64,000 nt of DNA from Synaphobranchus kaupii (Eukaryota; Chordata; Actinopteri; Anguilliformes; Synaphobranchidae): assembly GCA_029718625.1 (NCBI GenBank), contig CM056380.1:104165893-104229892 (forward strand). Direction: 5' to 3'. The translations under genes and the position numbers were made by a program. Of the stretch, positions 1-12,436 are shown in pieces. Position 1 is the stretch's first letter; the number at the start of each line of letters is the position of its first letter. Under the pieces are notes generated by a model. It was not told where the DNA came from and ran no database searches. It worked only from the letters and a program-made list of their open reading frames with translations.

Positions 1-965
1 AGCTAGGTTTTTTAAGGAGTGGGGTTACACGGGCAGTTTTAAAGGCAGCAGGAACATGGCCACAGATTAGGGAGGTGTTAATAACGGAGGACAGATATGG
101 AAGGAGCTCAGCAGATATAGACTGGAGGACTGCTGAAGGTATGGGGTCTAGTGGACAGGTGGTTGCGCGCTGGCGCGTCACCAGCTCGAGCACATCGGAG
201 TCCTTCAGAGTCTTGAAGGACGACAGTGTAGCGATGGGTTCAGTATGGGGGATGTGGGGTGTCACCGGATGCGTGAAGGAGTTCCGGATCGCAGCCACCT
301 TCCCCTCAAAGTGGGTCAGGAAGTCATCTGCAGAGAGGGAGGAGGGTGAAGGGGGTGGAGGGGGGGTGAGCAGGGAGAAGGTGGAAAAGAGTTTACGTGG
401 GTTAGATAGACATGTATCAATTTTCGACTGGAAAAATGAAGTTTTAGCTGATGTAGTTGCAGCTGTGAAGGCTGCCAGCAGAGTGTGGTAGGAGGCCAGG
501 TCATCTGGGGATCTGGATTTCCTCCACTTTCTCTCAGCGGCTCGTAGCATGGTTCTGCTGGATCTGAGAGAATCCGTCAGCCACGGGGAAGGGGGTGATA
601 GTCGGGCTGGTTTGGAGACAAGAGGGCATAGTGAGTTGAGAGACTGAGAGAGGCATGAGTTAAACACAGAGGTGGCGACATCAATGGGCATTTTAGCAAA
701 GGTAGCAGGAGGAGGAAGTGCAGAGAGCAGAAGTAGTGAGAGAGGAGTGAGAGAGGGTGCGGAGATTTCTCCTGAACATAACAGCGGGTGGGTTGTTAGC
801 GGATTTGAGGGAGAGTGGGCAGGAGAGAGAAAATGAGATAAAGAAATGGTCCGATACGTGGAGGGGGGTCACCGTGAGTTCAGATGTGGCGCAACTCCTG
901 GTGAGTACAAGGTCCAGTTGGTTACCACCATTGTGGGTGGCAGGCGAAGACGACTATAACATATG
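1..965 (-). mobile_element. L2-like LINE fragment, minus strand (5' part of the RT ORF)
   Basis: Read on the minus strand from about 960 down to 1, one nearly continuous frame runs from a Ser/Pro-rich segment through the region between endonuclease and reverse transcriptase into the start of RT. Recognisable stretches are ADDFLTHFEGKV, DPIPSAVLQSI and FKTARVTPLLKKP, the last being the RT entry motif typical of L2/CR1-type LINEs of fish. The element continues past the left edge of the window, so the YADD core is not seen. The plus-strand open frame at 75-491 is only the antisense of this element. Assignment to L2 rather than CR1 or Rex1 rests on general resemblance. Confidence 0.7.
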
Positions 966-1199
966 GCTTACTTTACATCTTTATATTATGCTCATCATCA
1001 TTCAGTGAACTCCTGGATGACACATCACAGAGACTCCCAAAGGCACAAAAATCACATAATAAAGATTACTTTAAGATTACTTAAATTGGGGTGTATTTTT
1101 TTTAACCCTCTAAGGGCTTGGGTCAATCCTACTTAAAAAACAATATCCCAAATTTTCTCAGTGTTTCTAGCTATATTTTATTAGCAACAGTAATTTAGT

Positions 1200-1540
1200 T
1201 AGCTAGCTATACTGCAAGCGAGCTATACTGAAAAAAAGTTTGTCAATATGTCTGAATAGTGAAGGGCATATGAAACAACAGTAGCACGATTTAGATTTTA
1301 AGCTAATTACAATTTACCTCGACGTGTATTTCTAATTGTTTGCTATTATCAAAGATCCTTCACAAGCGAGCTATAAGTTACTGCTAGGCATTGGTGCTGG
1401 CTAGCTAGCAAAAAATAGTTTGTCAATGCGTCTGAATAGCGAACTTCACAACAGTAGGACGATTGCCAGATTGTAAACGAATTACAATTTACCTCGACAT
1501 TTATTTCTAATTGTTTGCCATTATCGAAGATCCTTTAATT
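1200..1540. repeat. Imperfect direct duplication, about 180-bp period
   Basis: Two copies of a segment containing AGTTTGTCAATNNGTCTGAATAG, AACAGTAG(C)ACGATT, AATTACAATTTACCTCGAC and TTATCNAAGATCCTT lie next to each other (about 1200-1378 and 1379-1540). They differ at several positions, so this is an old tandem duplication. No coding potential is seen. Confidence 0.6.
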
Positions 1541-1689
1541 CAATAGTAATATCGTCGAGGTGGTAGGCCCACTCATGATGTTTGTTGATGCTGTGGGCTA
1601 GAACAAAGAAATGCATTTACTCGTCATAGGCTGTGGGACGTTGCATGATGGGGGAATTCCGCATCAGTCAATAATGCTCGTTGATGGTA

Positions 1690-3712
1690 ATACTCTAGAG
1701 TACAAGATTACAGAGGGTTTTCGATGAAAGGGTCGATGAGAGGGTTTTCGACCCTCTCATAGCACTGAAACAGCCCTAGTCAAAGTATTCAATGACCTAC
1801 TCCTTGCTTCTGATAGTGGCTATATCTCTGTACTCATGCTTCTGGATTTAAGTGCAGCATTTGACACAGTTGATCACCTCATCCTCCTGGATAGGCTCGA
1901 AAATATTGTTGGCCTCCGTGGACTGGCTCTATCCTGGTTTAGATCATACTTATCAGACCGATATCAATTTGTGCATCTTAACAATGACTCCTCCTATAAA
2001 TCTAGGGTTAGATATGGAGTACCACAAGGATCTGTCCTTGGGCCTTTGCTCTTCTCTCTATACATGCTTCCCCTGGGACAAATCATTCGTAAACATGGCA
2101 TTAACTTCCACTGCTATGCAGATGACACCCAGCTGTATCTATCAGTCAAGCCTGATGAAATTGTCTTGCTGTCAAAAATGGAAGCTTGTCTTATAGATAT
2201 AAAGGAATGGATGACCCATAACTTGCTCTTGCTAAACTCTGATAAGACAGAGGTAATGGTGGTGGGGCCCAAGTCCCTGAGATGCAAACTATCTGGCTAT
2301 ATGCCTAACATTGATGGAATTTCAATCACCTCAAGTGCTGTCATTAAAGATCTTGGTGTTACGTTTGATCCAGATCTAGTATTTGATACACACATTAAAG
2401 ACATCTCTAGGGTTGCTTTCTATCACTTGAGGAATATCTCAAAAATTCGAAAAATACTGTCCCTACATGATGCTGAAAAGCTAGTCCATGCTTTTGTTAC
2501 TTCTAGATTAGATTATTGTAATGCTCTTTTGTCTGGATGTACACATTCCTCTCTGAAAGGGCTTCAGCTAATTCAAAATACAGCAGCTCGTATTCTCACG
2601 AGAACTAGAAGATTTGAACACATCAGCCCAGTGTTAGCTTCACTTCACTGGTTGCCAGTCAAATTTCGAATAGACTATAAGATTCTATTACTTACCTTTA
2701 AAGCCTTACATGGGCTTGCCCCCTTATATTTAAGGGATTTACTTTTCCCTTATAATCCCTCACGAACGCTCCGTTCGCAGGGCGCAGGCCTCCTTGTTAT
2801 TCCTAAAATAGCTAAAAGTACCATAGGTGGTAGAGCCTTTTCCTATCGTGCTCCTCTCCTATGGAACAAATTGCCTGCTCATGTTCGGGGTGCAGACACT
2901 GTCAGTCTATTTAAAGCTAGGCTTAAAACTCATCTTTTTAGTCTGTCCTATAGTTGAGGGGCAGGAGTGGGTGGCTGGCATTAGCTATAGAGTCGCTGGT
3001 GGACTGAGCGGTCAGTGCTGTCACTGGATCATTATTGGTAGTGTTGTGTTAAGCTCGACCGGTCATGGTCTAGTGGTGACTGTCTCAAGCCTGCCCTCAT
3101 GGCTGTATTGGCCCCTGCCTCTGTTTAGCCCTTAGCTATGCTGCCATAGCCTTATTCTGCTGGGGTTTCCTTATCGCAGCAGACACCTCTGTCTCTCCTG
3201 CTGCGCTTGTTCTGCTACCATCTGAACCCCCTAACAATGTTTTTTTCTTTTTTCCTCTTCCCTGCTCTGGGCACCTGCCCGGAGCTCTAGCCCAAGTTTC
3301 CAGAGTTTCCCGCGTCCTTCCCCCGCCCCCCTCCTGGCCCGGAGCTCCAGCCCAAGACCAGCTAGGCGCCCCCCACCTGCCACTGCTGATCTCTACATGA
3401 TGGAGTCATCTGAATAGAATACCTCCCTATGACATAATCAACCCATAGGCCAGTGGAGGATGGGCATCCCCCCAATAGCCGGGTTCCTCTCGAGATTTCT
3501 TCCCATCGAGGAGTTTTTTCTTGCCACAGTATGAGGGTTTTTCTCTCCTACTAGAGTTTTTACCTCTGCGATCTGGGGGCTTAGAGCTGGCTTAGAGCTG
3601 GCATTTCCCATTTCCCCTTTCCTCCCCTTTCTGTTCTGTAAAGCGTCTTTGTGACAGTCATCTGTGAAAAGTGCTATATAAATAAAATTGAATTGAAAAT
3701 TGAATTGAAGAT
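1690..3712 (+). mobile_element. L2-like LINE, 5'-truncated, with 3' end and tail
   Basis: The element holds the 3' half of a LINE reverse-transcriptase ORF, a 3' UTR of about 700 bp and a short tail of ATTGA-type repeats (about 3680-3710). That tail is usual for the L2 clade. The 5' part is missing, as in most LINE copies. The 3' UTR includes the segment ending GTGCTATATAAATAAAATTGAATTG, common in fish L2 elements. Confidence 0.85.
1758..2957 (+). CDS. LINE reverse transcriptase, C-terminal part (L2-like)
   Basis: The frame is open without interruption from about 1758 to the stop at 2955-2957; the first ATG is at 1836, but homology clearly starts upstream of it. Visible RT blocks are: [13 protein letters not shown] (block with the first catalytic Asp), [13 protein letters not shown], the YADD box at 2115-2126 followed by TQLYL, and LGVTFD. 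A downstream region carries [19 protein letters not shown] and [10 protein letters not shown], and ends at [11 protein letters not shown], the usual C-terminal end of fish L2/CR1 polymerases. The endonuclease domain and the first RT blocks are absent. There is no frameshift or stop in what remains, so the copy is fairly young, though it cannot move by itself. Confidence 0.85.
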   Translation, partial: HSTETALVKVFNDLLLASDSGYISVLMLLDLSAAFDTVDHLILLDRLENIVGLRGLALSWFRSYLSDRYQFVHLNNDSSYKSRVRYGVPQGSVLGPLLFSLYMLPLGQIIRKHGINFHCYADDTQLYLSVKPDEIVLLSKMEACLIDIKEWMTHNLLLLNSDKTEVMVVGPKSLRCKLSGYMPNIDGISITSSAVIKDLGVTFDPDLVFDTHIKDISRVAFYHLRNISKIRKILSLHDAEKLVHAFVTSRLDYCNALLSGCTHSSLKGLQLIQNTAARILTRTRRFEHISPVLASLHWLPVKFRIDYKILLLTFKALHGLAPLYLRDLLFPYNPSRTLRSQGAGLLVIPKIAKSTIGGRAFSYRAPLLWNKLPAHVRGADTVSLFKARLKTHLFSLSYS

Positions 3713-4081
3713 TATAATCTGTGCCAAGTGTCCCATGATGGACCTTCGACTTTCTCCATTGTTATCGGTGATGGTAACAGAATCGGGTGTTTCTTAAGAG
3801 TGTGGTGGGTATTTAAACTCACTTGGTGTGTGGTACATGCATATCCTTAGTTGGATGGCAGGGTGTAAGGTCCCTTAGGAACATCTTTAGTATCTGGACT
3901 CATATGTGATGCATTGGCTCAGTCGATTTTAAGGTATAGTGCCATTTAACTTTGCTCCAGCTATTCTATACGCTATGTTCTACACTACTGCAACCACAAG
4001 GTGACTGGTATGGCCTCAACAGTAGTGAATGTTTACTACAGATGTTCATTGCTCTTCAACCACCATCATTCTCTTTTAATA

Positions 4082-5530
4082 ATAAAAAAGGTGTCATGAA
4101 CCTAATACGGGCTGGACCCAAATGCAACGACCAGGAGGCAGAGGGACAGAAAAGGTCATTTATTTATATAGCTTGGGGTAGTCCCAAGCCGTACACAGAT
4201 AGTAAACAATAATAGCAAGGTCAGGGATCTCTCCGGAACTTGAATCTGCTCCAAGCCGGAGCTGGACTTGAACAGCCACAGGATGTTCCAAGCCGGAACT
4301 GGACTTGGTGCTGGAACCCTGGAGTTCCAACCGGAACTGGGCAGGACAGGAAACTGGAACGGATTACAGGAACTGGATCACAGGAACATGGAGTTGTTCC
4401 AAACGGGAACTGGACTGGACTGGGACTGGATAGTCAAACAGGAACTGGATCGCCGGAACACGGAGTTGTTCCAAACCGGAACTGGACTGGACCCTGGACT
4501 GGATAGTCAAACTGGAACTGGATCACGGGAACATAGATGTTCCAAACCGGAACTGGACTTGGTACAGGAGACTGGAGTTCCAAACCGGAACTGGACTGGA
4601 CCTTGGACTGGATAGTCAAACAGGAACTGGATCACGGGAACATGGAGTTGTTCCAAACCGGAACTGGACTTGGTACAGGAAACTGGAGCGGTTTAAACTG
4701 GAACAGGAATACTGGAACACTGGAATGTTCCAGACCGGAACTGGACTTTGCGGGTCTCAGGTAAGTTACAAACCGGAACTGGACAGGAAGCAAAGGAAGG
4801 AATAATGGCTGGATACGGCAAGGCAGAGCAGTGCAGCGGAGCTCAGGTTGGCCCGGTTGGGGCAGCAGGGCAACAGTGGAAGCTGCAACTGTAACCATAG
4901 CAATGGCGGTAGCCACGGCCGGACAGGAACCACTGCAGTATGGAGAAGCAGAACACCCAGCTGCGGGCGCAACGTCAGGTGGAGGCAGAGGTACCGCAAC
5001 ACACACAGGGAGTGGTAAACAGCTACAGACTGGCAGAAACAGTAAAAAGGTGGTTAAAGAGACAGGCAAAGTTCAGGCAGGGAAAACCGCAAACAGACAG
5101 GACTAGTTAGCAACAACAGTAGGCAGAGAGCATTAAAGCACCGAGTCAAAACCAAACTGAAGTCTTTAGGGCACAGGACAGTGATTCAAAGACCAGGATA
5201 CAAACGAACAACGTTAACGAACTGGCGCTGAATAGCAGCCAGCCGGAGGGTTAAATAGGGAAGTGAGATTGGAAACAATTAAGAAGGCGTGCGGAATGTA
5301 AGCGAGGGTGATTGAACAATTGAAGAGTGCGGAATGCATACAGCAACGGGGAAAGGAGATAGGTTGAAACCGGAATGGGGAAAAGGAGTGAAACAAACGG
5401 AAGGAACACGCCCAGTCTGTAGCAATGGGGAAAACACAGACAAAGGGAATCAAACATGACATGAAGGGAAAGGGAAAAACACGGACAACGGACAGAATGG
5501 GAACGGAACGTTACAAAAGGAATATTTTTG
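4082..5530. repeat. Unclassified repeat-like unit containing a GGAACTGGA minisatellite
   Basis: This segment begins near GTGTCATGAACCTAATACGGG and ends near the GGAAAAACACGGACAACGGACAG stretch. It is unlike its AT-rich surroundings: it is GC-richer and dominated by purines on the plus strand. The phrase 'gggctggacccaaatgcaacgaccaggaggcag' resembles the start of non-autonomous repeats I associate with fish genomes, but I cannot name a family. I see no terminal repeats or TSD. Open frames within it are products of the repeat composition. Confidence 0.35.
4240..4790. repeat. Minisatellite built on CCGGAACTGGAC / GTTCCAAACC
   Basis: About 550 bp of imperfect tandem repeats assembled from the phrases GGAACTGGA, TGGATAGTCAAACAGGAAC and GGAACATGGAGTTGTTCC. 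Higher-order spacing is irregular (TGGATAGTCAAA recurs at about 4427, 4499 and 4609). Several frames are open on both strands because the array lacks stop codons; the predicted peptides (GTGLD, ELFQ repeats) have no sign of being real proteins. Confidence 0.8.
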
Positions 5531-5611
5531 ATAAACTGGTGTTCTCTTTTTTCATTCAGAGTTCCCCTCACTCTTGGTATAAATTGAGGGGTGGCGTAGT
5601 CTACCATCCCC

Positions 5612-5816
5612 TTGTGGGGCACTACATCAAAACTTATTTTTAACCACTCCACAGATTTCATGTTGGCTAATTATAGTGTTAGCAAGTCAGTTAGGACATC
5701 TACTTTGTGCATGACATGTAGTTTTTCCAACAATTATTTAGAAGACAGATTATTTCACTATATCAGTATTTCAGTGGGTCAGAAGTTTACATACACAAAG
5801 TTGACTGTGCCTTTAA
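5612..5816 (+). mobile_element. Sleeping-Beauty-like Tc1 inverted-repeat fragment
   Basis: Contains the inner part of a Tc1/Sleeping-Beauty-type left terminal repeat: CACTCCACAGATTTCATG, GCAAGTCAGTTAGGACATCTACTTTGTGCATGACA, and the inner direct-repeat core GTGGGTCAGAAGTTTACATACAC. The same sequence occurs inverted at 34450-34690 in a fuller copy. The outer terminus and the transposase are missing here. Just downstream (about 5830-5880) is a snippet, GCATCCTTTGCATGCCATGACTT, that recurs at about 40230. Confidence 0.75.
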
Positions 5817-5839
5817 ATTTGTAATATTTGGTCACGCAT

Positions 5840-7250
5840 CCTTTGCATGCCATGACTTCCTGATGCCTGTGACCCAACCAGAGTTTTGCATGATGATGGT
5901 AAAACAATATGCCCAAAGGGAATAATACTTAAATTTTATGTGAGCCACTTGTCTCGTACCTCCTGAAATCTCTAGGGGCTCATGAATGCTCACAGCTTTG
6001 ACTGGTTGGCCTGGGAACACGGAGCGTTCTGCATTGCTTAGGAGATGCTTCCACAAAAAGGTAAACAAACCAGTTGGTGGTCTATGGTTGCCAGAGACTA
6101 CATGCACACACCTCAGTAGACACAGACCATAGACTATAGACACAGGACGCTTGTCAGTGAGCCGATGTATTGTGTATAAATGCCCAGAGCTATGAACCAT
6201 GAGCCAGTCTCATAGCTTGTCTTACACAGTATAAACTAAGTGGTTGGTGCTCCTCTGCTTTGATGGGCACTCAGTATGTTTCAAAGTGGTTTTGATTGAC
6301 ATTGATTTCACTATTGTTTGTTCCTTTATATGCTGGCATGCCTGTGTGTAAACAGGAGCTCCTATATATGTGTGTGTAAACAGGAGCTGCTCCTTCAATG
6401 CCAGATCTAATAAAAACAGAGCACCAACAATTGGATCACTCTCACAAACTCCTCTGGAGAGGTTGCAGGTCCTTGTGGAACTCCGTACCCATCTGTGCAC
6501 GTAAGCATGATCCACCCACAGCAAGTGACACATCTCTTTACACATTTCTTTATTTGACCCCTCCCTGCTGGAAGCTGGGCAACGTGTGCTTAGCAAGACT
6601 ATATATAAAAGTATTGCTTATACTCAGGCTAGTATAACCAAGACATTCTTTGATTTGTTTTTATGTATATGTACAAGAATGGAAGCAAATACACAAATAA
6701 ACAAGGTAAGTCAGAATAAAATTACTATTTCTCTTCATTAAATACTTTACAGCAAGAATAATACAGATATAAAAAATGGATGGCTCAGAACTTTCTCATG
6801 TTAAATTAGACAAAAACTGAAGTCATGCTACTTGGATACCAAGCAATAATGAGATTTGAATCATGCAAGTCTGGGTCCCTGAATACCTTTTGAGTCAAAG
6901 CTGGGTTTTGACAAACTCATTAGAAAGACATGTCAGGTGTGCTAATGCTATCAAAGAAAGAAATATGGAAATAGACGCAAGCGGGCATTGCAGAGTTCTA
7001 GTCTGAATAGGTTTAGGAAAAATGCAAGACTTTTAAGTATAAAAAGTTTGTTCCAAACAGTAGAAATGTAAATAGAGTATCAGGAAACCTTGCCTTGTTA
7101 TCCTTTATATATTTCCACAATGTAAATCTCCTAGATTAAAAAATATATATATGTTACCATTGCAGACCTGCCAACCTTGGGAAAATATTTTGAGTACCAC
7201 AGTAGTGTAACGCTCACACGCTTTCGCACCACTTCGCTTTGCACACGGTC
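5840..7250. other. No recognised gene
   Basis: AT-rich DNA without a convincing coding exon or intact element. Minus-strand frames at 5832-6200 and 6222-6596 contain no domain I recognise. An 18-bp phrase TGTGTGTAAACAGGAGCT is repeated at about 6340-6360 and 6370-6390. Confidence 0.4.
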
Positions 7251-7258
7251 ACACCTAA

Positions 7259-7598
7259 TATTTCATTATATGATGTGTGCTTAAACTGATAATCATAAGT
7301 GAATTGCATTCAATTATTTAATTATTAAATTAAAATGGAAATCATGTACAGTATCAGTCAAAGGTTTGAGTACACCTGCATAAAACCATTTTTTATATGT
7401 TTTATTTTGTATATTGTAACATATGTTTTCATTGTCAAGTATTTACTGAAACTTGTGCTGCGATGTAAAACATTGTCAATTATGAATAAAACCAAGTTTC
7501 TGGGCATGATTTCCATTTTTATTTAATAATTAAATTATTGAATGCAATTCACTTATGATTATCAGCTTATATAAGCACACATATCATATAATGAAAAA
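7259..7598. mobile_element. Foldback (MITE-like) element with ~85-bp inverted arms
   Basis: The left arm (7259-7344) and right arm (7505-7598) are near-perfect reverse complements: each contains GATAATCATAAGTGAATTGC and AAATGGAAATCATG in inverted order. The 160-bp centre begins with ACAGTATCAGTCAAAGGTTTG followed by AGTACACCTGC, which resembles the termini of abundant fish non-autonomous DNA elements (CACTACCNGTCAAAAGTTTG type). No protein is encoded. The right arm has an extra ATATAAGC. Confidence 0.7.
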
Positions 7599-8519
7599 AT
7601 TGGTATTCAACTGACAAACTATCTAGGAATGTATGTTGGTTTTAGCTCAATTATTACCTGAAGCTCCTTGGTGGCTGATGTCAACATCATAATTGCACAA
7701 TGTGCAAAATGCATGGTGAGGCATTTTTGAGGGGCGGAGACACGGCCATTGCTCCTGATATTTAGTGATTTTCATGTATTCATGTTTATTGTGATGTCTT
7801 TTTAAAATATGCATCATCTTTTCTGTTGGTACAATCAAACAAAAAATACCAAAAAATAAATAAGACCAGCAATGAATTTTGCAGCCAGTAAAGCTAGCCA
7901 GTATGTGTTTTACACATCAACACTTGAGTAAAAAATTAAAATATAAGTATAAAATAAAGTAAATTATGGTCTTTTCAATATGTTTTTTTAAACCTTATGC
8001 AACCTTTCTGCAACCTTAACTGCATAAATCTTAACATGTAAAACTGGTTTTGTAAAAAATGTTAAAAATGTTTAAAAAAAATGACCAGAATGTATGAATG
8101 TCACATTATTTAGAACCATTACAAATGCGAGATCAAGAGACCAAAATAATTAACCAAGGAAAAATACAGCTCAATTGCTGGGGGTGCAATCTATGAACAA
8201 AGGTGGGTCTCTTTTGTCAGTTAAAGAAAAAACATTACCTTTACTAGTACTGCTGAAATGCTGGTCATTGTGAATTTAGCATTATTCACATTATCAGTGT
8301 CAGTATCAGTGCCCCAATATTTATATCACAGAAAGAATTCTGTTAACAGAACAAAAAGAAATTAAGGCCAGTTTTGAATTAAATGTCTGTTTCTCTCTTA
8401 CAATAGAGACAACAGGGTAACAATGACCCCTTCCATTATCCAGGAATGTATTTGAATACAAGCTATAAAACCGGACAAAGAACATGCTGTATCCAAAAGT
8501 CTTTTGATCAATCCAATAT

Positions 8520-11500
8520 TTAGAGCTTGACACTCAGACTGCACACTCTGCGTGTCATTTTCTTTGGTTCTATCTCCATGAATATTTTCTGCAGTGCATC
8601 AAAAGTGTGTTTGAGCTCACTTGGATAGCTCATGTTTAGAGCATAGATGAGGCCATGTAACATGGCACATGCATGTGCGACTGATGGCAACTCGTCAAGG
8701 ACTTCCACACCTTCAATAACAATCCCAATGTCATGTGGTGGCTGGAGAGGATCCTCCTCCCTGATGACAAACACTGCCATTGTACACCTCTCAAGCTCTG
8801 TTTCTGCTTCATCCTTCTGAACAACCTGACATTTATTAGAAAGTTATTCTGATGAAATTACTTGCAAAGTCCAGGAGATATTTAATGGCAGCTCCTCCAA
8901 ATATTTTTCTCATAGCAAAAATTTGACTTTATCACGAGTAAAGCATTGGACCAAGTATTAATAATAGCTATCCTCCAAAAAGTTATAACATCTGCTGTGA
9001 CAATAAAATATTAAATAGTACAATACAATTGTTACATCAGTGTTTCCCCACAGAATCAGATCCTATTTGTGGTAGTAGCTGACCAGGGGGGTGGGGGGTC
9101 TCCATCTTCAGAGAGATACCTAGAGACTCGTTGTACAGAATATGTTGGGGTTTGAACAACTGCCGCTAACAATTTGATTTGATTATTTTATGGAATTTTG
9201 AAGATTTAAATCTATGGGTTTGCTTTGCTATGTGATTATTCAAAATGCTGTAGTGAAAGAACAACAGAGTAATGACAGATGTATGTATTTCAACAAAGGA
9301 AAATAAGAATAAAATAGTATATAGTAGAGGTTGTTGTTCTTGCACATAGCAATGGGGATTTTGAAAACACTAACACGCAGTTAGCGGAAGGGGGGGGGGA
9401 ATGGCGACTGAAATAGTCGGATAATGGTAGGCTTATACCCACATCCAGACTATATGACCTGAGACCATGTATATGAGCTTTAAAGTTTAAATATTATATA
9501 ATGTTTTATCTTGTTTAAAGCTGATGTTAATGCAAAACTACTTACCAGATACTCCTTGATAAGTTTGTCCACGTCTTCTCCAAGGTACACAATAAGGCAC
9601 TTCAGCAGACACTCCCTTTTTAGATCCACCTCGAGGCTCTAGGTGAGAGCGCAAACACACAAATAATGCAAAATTATGCTGTCCAATTTTGCAACTTGAT
9701 TGAAGATGCAAACACTACACAATGCACAAATGGGCACTTGGAGTTACAGTAATTGTGATTTAAGTAAACCAGTTAAAAGGCCTGTCAAACTCAGACGATA
9801 AATGTAGTATATCTTCCAATGTGTAATCTAACTCCACAATCAAATGTGTTGACAAAATGATCACTATTGCTTCCATTTACAATGTTACTATTTATGTGAT
9901 ATGAGGCAAATTTTGATGTATTGAGCAAGTACATACCTGATCAAGAACTTTCAGTATATTCCGGGTCTTCTCTCTGACAACTCCTCCCTTGTTTTTGATG
10001 ATCTCAATCAGCTTGCTGTGGTGCTTGTCCAAGGAAGCCAGGAATAGCGGTTGAAGTGGAACAGTTGTAATCCTCGTGAATTCAGCATTGATCTTTAAAA
10101 AACAAAATAGCGCATGCAAATGTTATTACAATACATATTAAATTACAACTGTATGGTGTGTGAGATCTTATTTTTGACATCAAGGGCCAAAACATGCATT
10201 TTGAATTGGTTTGTCTCAAATTCTTATCAGGTTTCTTATGATAGGGGATAATATAATTTACTTTACAGGCCACCACTGACCTATTGCTATTGATTAAAAA
10301 AGTAACTGAAAGGGTTGAGCCAAATACTTGGATCAAACGAGTATACGGTATGGATAATGAAATTTTTACGAGCAGGAGTATCATCCGAATGAAATGTGTC
10401 AATATCCGTGTGTGATGAAGGAATTGACAGCTCGCATCTCTCACTGTTTATACAAAAACTTCTTCTATAATTCTGTTACTCTTGTGAGCAGATACAAATA
10501 ATTTAGTTGGTTGAACAGATACAAATACAGATAATGGTGTACTTGCTCATCCCTAGTAGCTTACCTCGTCCATTGTGAACAATGCAGGCCATCTGCCTTT
10601 CAACTCTTCCATTCCTGATTGCTTTTCCACAATTTCCTGTCTTTGCAGTGAAAAAGTCTTGTCCATTTTGTCCTTTATCACTGCACGATTGTTTCGCTTC
10701 TTCACTTCACTTAAAAGTGACAGTCTCTCATTTTCCAATTTGTCTGGGGTCTCTCCAGTTGGAATGTCAGGTATGTGGTTGGCCTCTCCTCTCTTAGGTC
10801 TCTTCACTTTTTTTGCTGGCAATGCATCCTCTGGAGCTTTGGACTTAAGTGAATTTACGAGTAATTCAGAACACTCGATGCCCTTCAGCTGAGTTCGGTA
10901 GTTGCCCATTTTTGTCTTCAGCCGTTGCTTCCACCCGTAGCAACCATTGTACGAACCAGATTCAGAGAGGCATGGATGCTTCTTGAGTAGTGCTTCAGCA
11001 ACGTCACTGAAGTCAGCATCTGTTGGGTAGGCTTTGTACTTGAATATCTCTTCAGCTACCTTTTCCAGAACATCTGACTTTGTTTTGGAACTTAGTGTCA
11101 ACCTTGTCATGTTTGACCTATACACTGCATTTCCCTTTTCTAACTGCAGTTCAGTGTCATAGGAGAATGTTGGTACCGGAAACTCTCTTGGCCACATCTG
11201 AGTTCTTGTAGAGACAGAGCTGGAGGGTGTGGACAGGAGCACTGTGTCATCTAATGGAGTAGACACTAAATCATCAAAGACAGTGAGATTAAATCCTTGG
11301 CTGCAATCATCAGTTATTGGGATGACCTTGACAGTTGCCAAATCCTCAAGTTCCGCAGTAGATGTCAAGTTCATTAGTGCATCTCCAAAGTCTCTGTCTT
11401 GGTACTGCAGTCTTAAATTCCCATTTAACCCACACACTTTCCTGACTTCATCCATAAGCTGCTCCATTGTCTGTGGAATTCCATCAAGCAGAATTAGCTT

Positions 11501-11577
11501 CCTGGTGTCATCGGGATTCAGAATAACTCGCAACTTGGCTGGCCTTTTCACTGCCATGTCAGCCCATCCAAAAGGAT
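8520..11577 (-). CDS. PB1-like 'SAMD3-like' fish-family protein, spliced, four exons seen
   Basis: I assemble four in-phase exons on the minus strand: 11577-10565, 10092-9937, 9642-9547 and 8825-8520 (stop at 8522-8520). Each has AG/GT borders (for example GACGAG|GTAAGC at 10565/10564 and CAG|GTATGT at 9937/9936). The likely start is the ATG of MAVKRPAKLRV about 20 bp into the first exon; the open frame upstream of it is intron read-through. Residues about 8-75 look like a PB1-type ubiquitin fold, with an OPCA-like signature YQDRDFGDALMNL. Next come a helical region with KHPCLSESGSYNGCYGWKQR, a basic linker with KKVKRPKRGE, and a C-terminal region with SLEVDLKRECLLKCLIVYL and DIGIVIEGVEVLDELP. 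Many fish genomes carry numerous copies annotated as 'sterile alpha motif domain-containing protein 3-like'; function is unknown. No stop or frameshift interrupts the joined exons. A 5' non-coding exon is probable because the coding exon begins with an acceptor (TTCTTACTAG). Confidence 0.7.
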
Positions 11578-12113
11578 CTAGTAAGAACAAGAATAAAAAC
11601 AGTAGTATAAGTTGCAGTACAAAATTGGCCATAACTTACATCTAATTCATATTCAGAAATTCATTGATTCACAATTCTCCCTTTTCCCAATTCTGGTGAA
11701 AAAAGAAGAAATTTCACACTAAATATTAACTTTAGGAAATTCACGATATTTGTGTAAGTCAAACTGCTAAGGCCTTATGTTATCTTTAGCAGTCTCATTT
11801 TTACATTGAAAAAGGACAGCAAATGTTGTCTTTCTCTTTCATTAGTGATATGCCTGTATGGATAGCAGGAATATTAATTGCCACCAATAATTCTTGTTCA
11901 ATATACATACAGGCATGTGAGGACTGATTTTGCATGCAAAAGTATTCATTCATAAAAGTGCAAAAAGTATTGTTCATTTACTTTGGTGGTATTTAGAAGG
12001 TGTACACTTATACTGAGCTGTTTATTTTGTTCATAGTTAACTGGCTATCTGAATCATACTGAAACGTTCCCATAATAACAGATCCCAACTAACAATTGTA
12101 ATATACACAGGAT

Positions 12114-12436
12114 TAGGGTTGAACGATTTTGAAAAAAATATCTAATTGCGATTATTTTGACTGATATTGCAAATGCAATCGCGATATGATTTGCGATATT
12201 AGAGGGAATGGTCATCATTTTCAGTGAAAAACATTAAAATAAGATAACGAAGATATTTTCTTAAGTCTGTAGAATATGATGTGGAGGCTAAGACATCTCT
12301 GCAGCATGACAATATTTAATTTAAAATGGCATTTTGACACACATTTTGCCTTTAACATATATTGCGCCTCCTGCGATTTTAAAATTGCAGTAGGCCAAAT
12401 GTGATTTTTATAGTTTCGATTAACTGTTCAGCCCTA
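12114..12436. mobile_element. hAT-type MITE with 8-bp TSD CACAGGAT
   Basis: The element begins TAGGGTTGAACGATT and ends (reverse-complemented) TAGGGCTGAACAGTTAATCG, giving imperfect terminal inverted repeats. It is flanked by the exact 8-bp duplication CACAGGAT at 12106-12113 and 12437-12444, diagnostic of hAT insertion. It is 323 bp long and non-coding, and it lies between the transposase-like gene and the PB1-like gene. Confidence 0.85.

Noticed and set aside
75..491. 138-codon plus-strand frame
   Set aside because: Antisense of a clear LINE reverse-transcriptase frame on the minus strand.
1836..2957. A complete active LINE
   Set aside because: The RT frame is open, but the endonuclease, first RT blocks and 5' end are missing.
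4240..5106. Several overlapping 75-145 codon frames
   Set aside because: All fall in or near the GGAACTGGA minisatellite and its purine-rich flank; mutual overlap on both strands and no domains.
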